Assembly (NCBI GenBank): GCA_902620285.1 | Contig: CACNHT010000003.1 | Coordinates: 1-64,000 of the forward strand | Length of the DNA stretch: 64,000 bases | Source of the DNA: an uncultured Alphaproteobacteria bacterium | GTDB taxonomy: Bacteria; Pseudomonadota; Alphaproteobacteria; HIMB59; GCA-002718135 | Reading direction: 5' to 3' | Shown: positions 59,864 to 64,000 of the stretch, in pieces | Layout: each line of letters begins with the position of its first letter | Position numbering within the stretch: position 1 is the stretch's first letter | Made by a program: the position numbers and the translations under genes | Notes under the pieces: model-generated | Database searches by the model: none | Told to the model about the DNA's origin: nothing | The model's input: the letters and a program-made list of their open reading frames with translations, nothing else

Positions 59864-61177
59864 CTACAAATATTTATTTAAGATATTTTCCAGATATTCT
59901 TGTCTTCCTGAACGAGGTTCTGGTTCAATATTATCATCAATTACTTTTTTATTTATATCATCTAATCCAGTATCTTTATTATGAATAAACTTACCCAAAT
60001 TTTTATTCCAGTCTTCATATCTATCTTCAATAAACTTAGGAATAACATTATCATTCATCAGTTTTTCAACAGCAATAAGTGTTTTTGCACAAACATCCAT
60101 GCCTCCAATATGAGCATGGAATAAATCTTCAGCATCGATAGATTGTCTTCTTATTTTTGCATCAAAGTTCATGCCTCCTTGGCCTAAGCCGCCATTCTTA
60201 AAAATAAAATAAAATGACATAATTAAGTCTGCAGGATTATTTGGGAATTGATCCGTATCCCAACCTATTAAAGTATCACCTCTATTAATATCAATACTTC
60301 CTAAGGCGCTGTTTGAAGTTGCGTAAGCAATTTCATGTTCAAAATTATGACCAGATAAAGTTGCATGATTAACTTCAACATTTAGTTTAATCTCATTTTC
60401 TAAACCTGCCTTTCGTAAAAACGCTAAGCAAGTTGCAGAATCAAAGTCATATTGATGTTTAGTTGGTTCATGAGGTTTTGGTTCCAATAAAATTTGACCT
60501 TTAAATCCTATCTTGTGTTTATAATTTACAACTAATTCGAGAAATCTTTGAAGATTAGCTGTTTCCTTAGTCATGTCAGTATTAAGAATAGTTTCGTATC
60601 CTTCTCTTCCACCCCAAAGAACATAGTTTTGACCGCCCAATCTCATCGTTGCATCCATACAATCTTTCACTTGTGCAGCTTTATATGCAAAAACTTCTGG
60701 GTCTGGATTGGTCGAAGCTCCACTCATATATCTTTTATGAGAAAAAGCATTTGCTGTTCCCCACAGTAATTTCATTCCTGAGTCATTAATTTTTTGTTCC
60801 ATTAAATCTATAATATGAAAAAAATTTTTTTGTGTCTCAGCATAATTGGAACCTTCAGGAGAAATATCTCTATCGTGAAAGCAGAAAAAGGGTGTTTTTA
60901 TTTTAGTGAAAAAATCAAATGCAGCATCAAGTTTCATTTCAGCCATTTTCATTTCATCACCTGCTTGCATCCAAGGTCTATCAAATGTTTGACCACCAAA
61001 TGGATCAAGGCCAGGCCAAGTAAATGTATGCCAATAACAAGTAGCAAACCTTAAATGCTCTTTCATAGACTTGCCTAAAACTTTCTTGTTTTCATCATAA
61101 AACTTAAAAGCAAATGGATTTGTGCTTTCTTCGCCTTCAAATTTAATATCTGGTATTTTACTAAAATATTCTGTCAT
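59864..61177 (-). CDS. xylA: Xylose isomerase
   Basis: CYWHTFTWPGLDPFGGQTFDRPW, FFCFHDRDISPEG, VLWGGREGYETILNTD, ILLEPKPHEPTKHQYDFD. Confidence 0.98.
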   Translation of the reverse strand: MTEYFSKIPDIKFEGEESTNPFAFKFYDENKKVLGKSMKEHLRFATCYWHTFTWPGLDPFGGQTFDRPWMQAGDEMKMAEMKLDAAFDFFTKIKTPFFCFHDRDISPEGSNYAETQKNFFHIIDLMEQKINDSGMKLLWGTANAFSHKRYMSGASTNPDPEVFAYKAAQVKDCMDATMRLGGQNYVLWGGREGYETILNTDMTKETANLQRFLELVVNYKHKIGFKGQILLEPKPHEPTKHQYDFDSATCLAFLRKAGLENEIKLNVEVNHATLSGHNFEHEIAYATSNSALGSIDINRGDTLIGWDTDQFPNNPADLIMSFYFIFKNGGLGQGGMNFDAKIRRQSIDAEDLFHAHIGGMDVCAKTLIAVEKLMNDNVIPKFIEDRYEDWNKNLGKFIHNKDTGLDDINKKVIDDNIEPEPRSGRQEYLENILNKYL

Positions 61178-61200
61178 ATGATTTCCTATATAATATTACT

Positions 61201-61914
61201 CTATCTTGATGCCCAAAGTAAACCACGTTTATAAATTTTATTCATTTGTGGATGGTTTAATTCATGTGCAAAATGACCAAGAGAAATATAAAAAATTTTA
61301 CCTTTCCCAATTCGTCTTTTCCAAGCAACTGGCATTTCTATACCCTTTAACCATTCTGTTGTATATGCGTCGCCACTTGATGAACCAGGTTCTTGTTCAA
61401 GCTTCCAAACTTCGTTACCCTTAAAAGTTGTTGTTGCTAAAACCTCATTTAATGGATCCACATGCATATAATATTGCTCTGAATGATAATCAAAATCTTC
61501 GATGCCTTCCATGATTGGATCATCTTTTTTTGTTATATTTACCTTATAATCATGAATACCATTTGGGTGACTTACCCATTGACCTCCTGTTAAGAATTGC
61601 CAATCAATTGATTGTCTAAATGCATCACACATTCCGCCATGATGACCAGCAAGACCACATCCGTTGTGAACAGCTTTAATAACATTATTAACAGCAGTTT
61701 TTTTTATTTCTCCTCTTGGATCAAAATGAAAGGCCATCGTCACTATAGGAATGAGCAGATCCATTTCGTGAACATAGTCTTCTGCAAATGCAGAAGTTTG
61801 ATATTCTGCTCTTACCTCATATCCTTCAGGCTCCAGCATTCCTTTAATTATTTCAGTACATTTTTCTGGCTCATGTCCAGGCCAACCTCCATAAACTATT
61901 AAAGCTTTTTTCAT
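61201..61914 (-). CDS. ThuA-like domain protein
   Basis: KKALIVYGGWPGHEPEKCTEIIKGML, NGCGLAGHHGGMCDAFR, GKIFYISLGHFAHELNHPQM. Confidence 0.9.
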   Translation of the reverse strand: MKKALIVYGGWPGHEPEKCTEIIKGMLEPEGYEVRAEYQTSAFAEDYVHEMDLLIPIVTMAFHFDPRGEIKKTAVNNVIKAVHNGCGLAGHHGGMCDAFRQSIDWQFLTGGQWVSHPNGIHDYKVNITKKDDPIMEGIEDFDYHSEQYYMHVDPLNEVLATTTFKGNEVWKLEQEPGSSSGDAYTTEWLKGIEMPVAWKRRIGKGKIFYISLGHFAHELNHPQMNKIYKRGLLWASR

Positions 61915-61924
61915 TTTATTCCTT

Positions 61925-63070
61925 TCACTTTAATAAATTACTAATCTCATCTTCAGAGAAGTAATTTAAATTTTTAATAGAACTTCTAAGTTCTGTTTTT
62001 TTATTTTCTTTTGATGACTTAATAATACTATCTAGTATATCTAAAACGTGAAGACTTAATTCTCCACTACATCTATTTAAACGATTATTTTTTATTGAAT
62101 CAACAGTTTCGCTCACACCAATACCTCTATAGTTCGCAATACCCGCTGACTCATTTGCTTTTTCAGATTTATTTTTAATATTTATTTTACCTAAATTGTT
62201 ATTCTTGGTATCAAGATTTTCCCAAGGTCCATTTTTTGATTTACAAACTAGAATATCACCACCAAACATATTTGGATCAGGAATATTTATTGAACCCTTA
62301 TCACCATATAACTCAATGTGATTTTTACTATGTTTCCAAATATCAAAAGAAAAAAATGAATCGATTAATGCACCGTTCTGAAATTCTATTTGTGAAACTA
62401 ATGTTGTTGGGATTTCAACTTCTATTTCTTGACCTTGTCTATCACCACTACCGATAACTCTTTTTTGATAAACTGTTCTTGATTGCGTAAAAACATTTTT
62501 CGCAGGCCCGAGTAAATTTACTAGTGCTGTAAAATAGTATGGTCCCATATCAAGAATTGGACCCCCACCATATTTGTAATAAAAATCTGGATTTGGATGC
62601 CAAATTTCATGTCCAGCTACACCCATAGAAATACTACCAAGATTTATTTTACCTATTTCATTTTGATCAATAATTTTTTTTGCTTCCTGTATACCAGCAC
62701 CAAGAAATGTATCTGGGGCACAGCCCACATGTAGACCTTTTGAATTACCTAAATTTACTAACTCTTCACCATGTTCAAATTTTATAGAAAGTGGTTTTTC
62801 TGAATAAGAATGTTTTCCAGCTTCAAGAATTGATTTTGAAACTTCAAAATGAACATCTGGTATTGTTAAATTTATAATTAACTCAATTTGTTTATTAGAT
62901 AATATCTGATCTACGGATAATTGTTCTACTCCATATTTTTCTGCATAGTTTTTTGCAGCTTCATTTTTAATATCAGCACATGCAACTATTTGAAAATTAT
63001 TAAAGTACTTCTGGGAGTTGCTGAAATAAATATCAGCAATATTTCCACAACCAATAATTCCTACTTTCAT
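61925..63070 (-). CDS. Gfo/Idh/MocA family oxidoreductase
   Basis: MKVGIIGCGNIADIYFSNSQKYF, INLTIPDVHFEVSKSILEAGKHSYSEKPL; start at 63070 preferred to avoid overlap. Confidence 0.92.
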   Translation of the reverse strand: MKVGIIGCGNIADIYFSNSQKYFNNFQIVACADIKNEAAKNYAEKYGVEQLSVDQILSNKQIELIINLTIPDVHFEVSKSILEAGKHSYSEKPLSIKFEHGEELVNLGNSKGLHVGCAPDTFLGAGIQEAKKIIDQNEIGKINLGSISMGVAGHEIWHPNPDFYYKYGGGPILDMGPYYFTALVNLLGPAKNVFTQSRTVYQKRVIGSGDRQGQEIEVEIPTTLVSQIEFQNGALIDSFFSFDIWKHSKNHIELYGDKGSINIPDPNMFGGDILVCKSKNGPWENLDTKNNNLGKINIKNKSEKANESAGIANYRGIGVSETVDSIKNNRLNRCSGELSLHVLDILDSIIKSSKENKKTELRSSIKNLNYFSEDEISNLLK

Positions 63071-63074
63071 AAAA

Positions 63075-63905
63075 CTATTCCTTAACTGCTCCACCTGTTA
63101 AACCTGCAACAATATATTTTTGTAAAGCAAAAAAGAAAACTACTGCTGGAACTAGGGTTAATGAAACATAAGCTAATATTTTACCCCAATCAGTAAAGTA
63201 CTCACCTCTAAAAACCATTATACCCATCGGCCATGAATAAAGAGATTCATCATTAATCATTATTAGAGGCAAAAGGTAATTATTCCAGCTACCTGTAAGA
63301 GTAATAACGCTAACTGTTGCTAAGATTGGAGTTGATAAAGGAAGAGTAAACCTAAAATAAAATTGGGTATAACTACAGCCATCGCAAACAGCGGCTTCAA
63401 ATATCTCTTTTGGCATTTGTCTAAAAAATCCTCGAAAGAGAATTATAGAAAAACCAAGCCCAAATGCAATTTGTGGAATTATAACAGCCCAACTTGTACC
63501 CAATAAACCAAAATCACGCACTCTTAAAAACAAAGGTAAAATAGCAGTTGCAAATGGAAACATCAGTCCTAGTAAAAAATAATTATAAAGAAATTTATTT
63601 GCTGCAAATTTTACATGAGCAAAAACAAAGGCTGTCATAGAGGCAAATAAGACTACAAAAAAAGTAGTTCCGACTGCGTATACTGTTGAGTTCCATAAAA
63701 AAAGCCAGAAATCAGAATTAATTAAAAGAGATGTATAATTTTCAACCTTCCAGTCTATTGGTAAGCCTAAAGAGTTTGTTCTGAGTTCACCAGTGTGTTT
63801 AAAGCCTCCCATTACTGAAACATATAATGGAATAATAATTACTCCTGCTAGAAAAAATAGAAGAAGATATAAATAATAAGTTCTAAAATTTGTTTTCATT
63901 ATCAT
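63075..63905 (-). CDS. Carbohydrate ABC transporter permease (MalG-like, CUT1)
   Basis: NSTVYAVGTTFFVVLFASMTAFVFAH, EAAVCDGCSYTQFYFRFTLPLSTPIL EAA motif, C-terminal QKYIVAGLTGGAVKE. Confidence 0.94.
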   Translation of the reverse strand: MIMKTNFRTYYLYLLLFFLAGVIIIPLYVSVMGGFKHTGELRTNSLGLPIDWKVENYTSLLINSDFWLFLWNSTVYAVGTTFFVVLFASMTAFVFAHVKFAANKFLYNYFLLGLMFPFATAILPLFLRVRDFGLLGTSWAVIIPQIAFGLGFSIILFRGFFRQMPKEIFEAAVCDGCSYTQFYFRFTLPLSTPILATVSVITLTGSWNNYLLPLIMINDESLYSWPMGIMVFRGEYFTDWGKILAYVSLTLVPAVVFFFALQKYIVAGLTGGAVKE

Positions 63906-64000
63906 CTCTCATTAATGTTCTTTGATAACCAATTGCAATAAATAAACAAATTAAAAATATTACAACTCCAACTGCACTTCCAAATCCAACTTTCATTCGC
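63883..64000 (-). CDS. Sugar ABC transporter permease (MalF/UgpA-like), partial C-terminus
   Basis: Open frame from window edge: RMKVGFGSAVGVVIFLICLFIAIGYQRTLMRDDNENKF*; typical permease C-terminus, overlaps the next permease. Confidence 0.7.
   Translation of the reverse strand, partial: RMKVGFGSAVGVVIFLICLFIAIGYQRTLMRDDNENKF

Overview
This 64 kb window comes from a low-GC, streamlined, probably marine alphaproteobacterial chromosome. It is densely coding with short intergenic gaps. I saw no rRNA, tRNA, CRISPR, phage or transposase.

Layout:
(1) ~1-13.4 kb: sugar and sugar-acid catabolism. Contains partial xylulokinase, a DMT transporter, Ldh- and GlcD-type oxidases, a Gfo/Idh oxidoreductase, an L-rhamnose mutarotase, an amidohydrolase lactonase, a PdxA-like protein, an L-rhamnonate dehydratase-like enolase, an IlvD/Edd dehydratase and an SMP-30 lactonase.
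(2) ~13.5-22 kb: an unusual oxygenase cluster. One sterol-desaturase-type and two fatty-acid-desaturase/MocD-type di-iron enzymes sit with one Rieske ferredoxin, one ferredoxin reductase and a PanB-like protein with altered active-site motifs. A CUT2-type sugar ABC transporter is divergently transcribed from it.
(3) ~22-29.7 kb: redox genes, then two paralogous ammonium transporters. Each is preceded by a tandem pair of glutamine-riboswitch (glnA RNA motif) aptamers and a position-conserved hairpin. A small winged-helix-like protein is encoded between them.
(4) ~29.7-59.8 kb: mostly housekeeping genes: aa3 oxidase operon with a 35-aa ORF missing from the supplied track, lipid A/LPS assembly genes, xseA, tadA, rsmD, pgi, lspA, ileS, ribF.
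(5) ~59.9-64 kb: xylose isomerase, ThuA-like, Gfo/Idh and sugar ABC permeases.

The strongest observations are the duplicated tandem glutamine riboswitches with a covarying downstream hairpin, and the MocDEF-like multi-oxygenase cluster with its atypical PanB-like protein. All family assignments are by-eye recognition from sequence; no database search was run.
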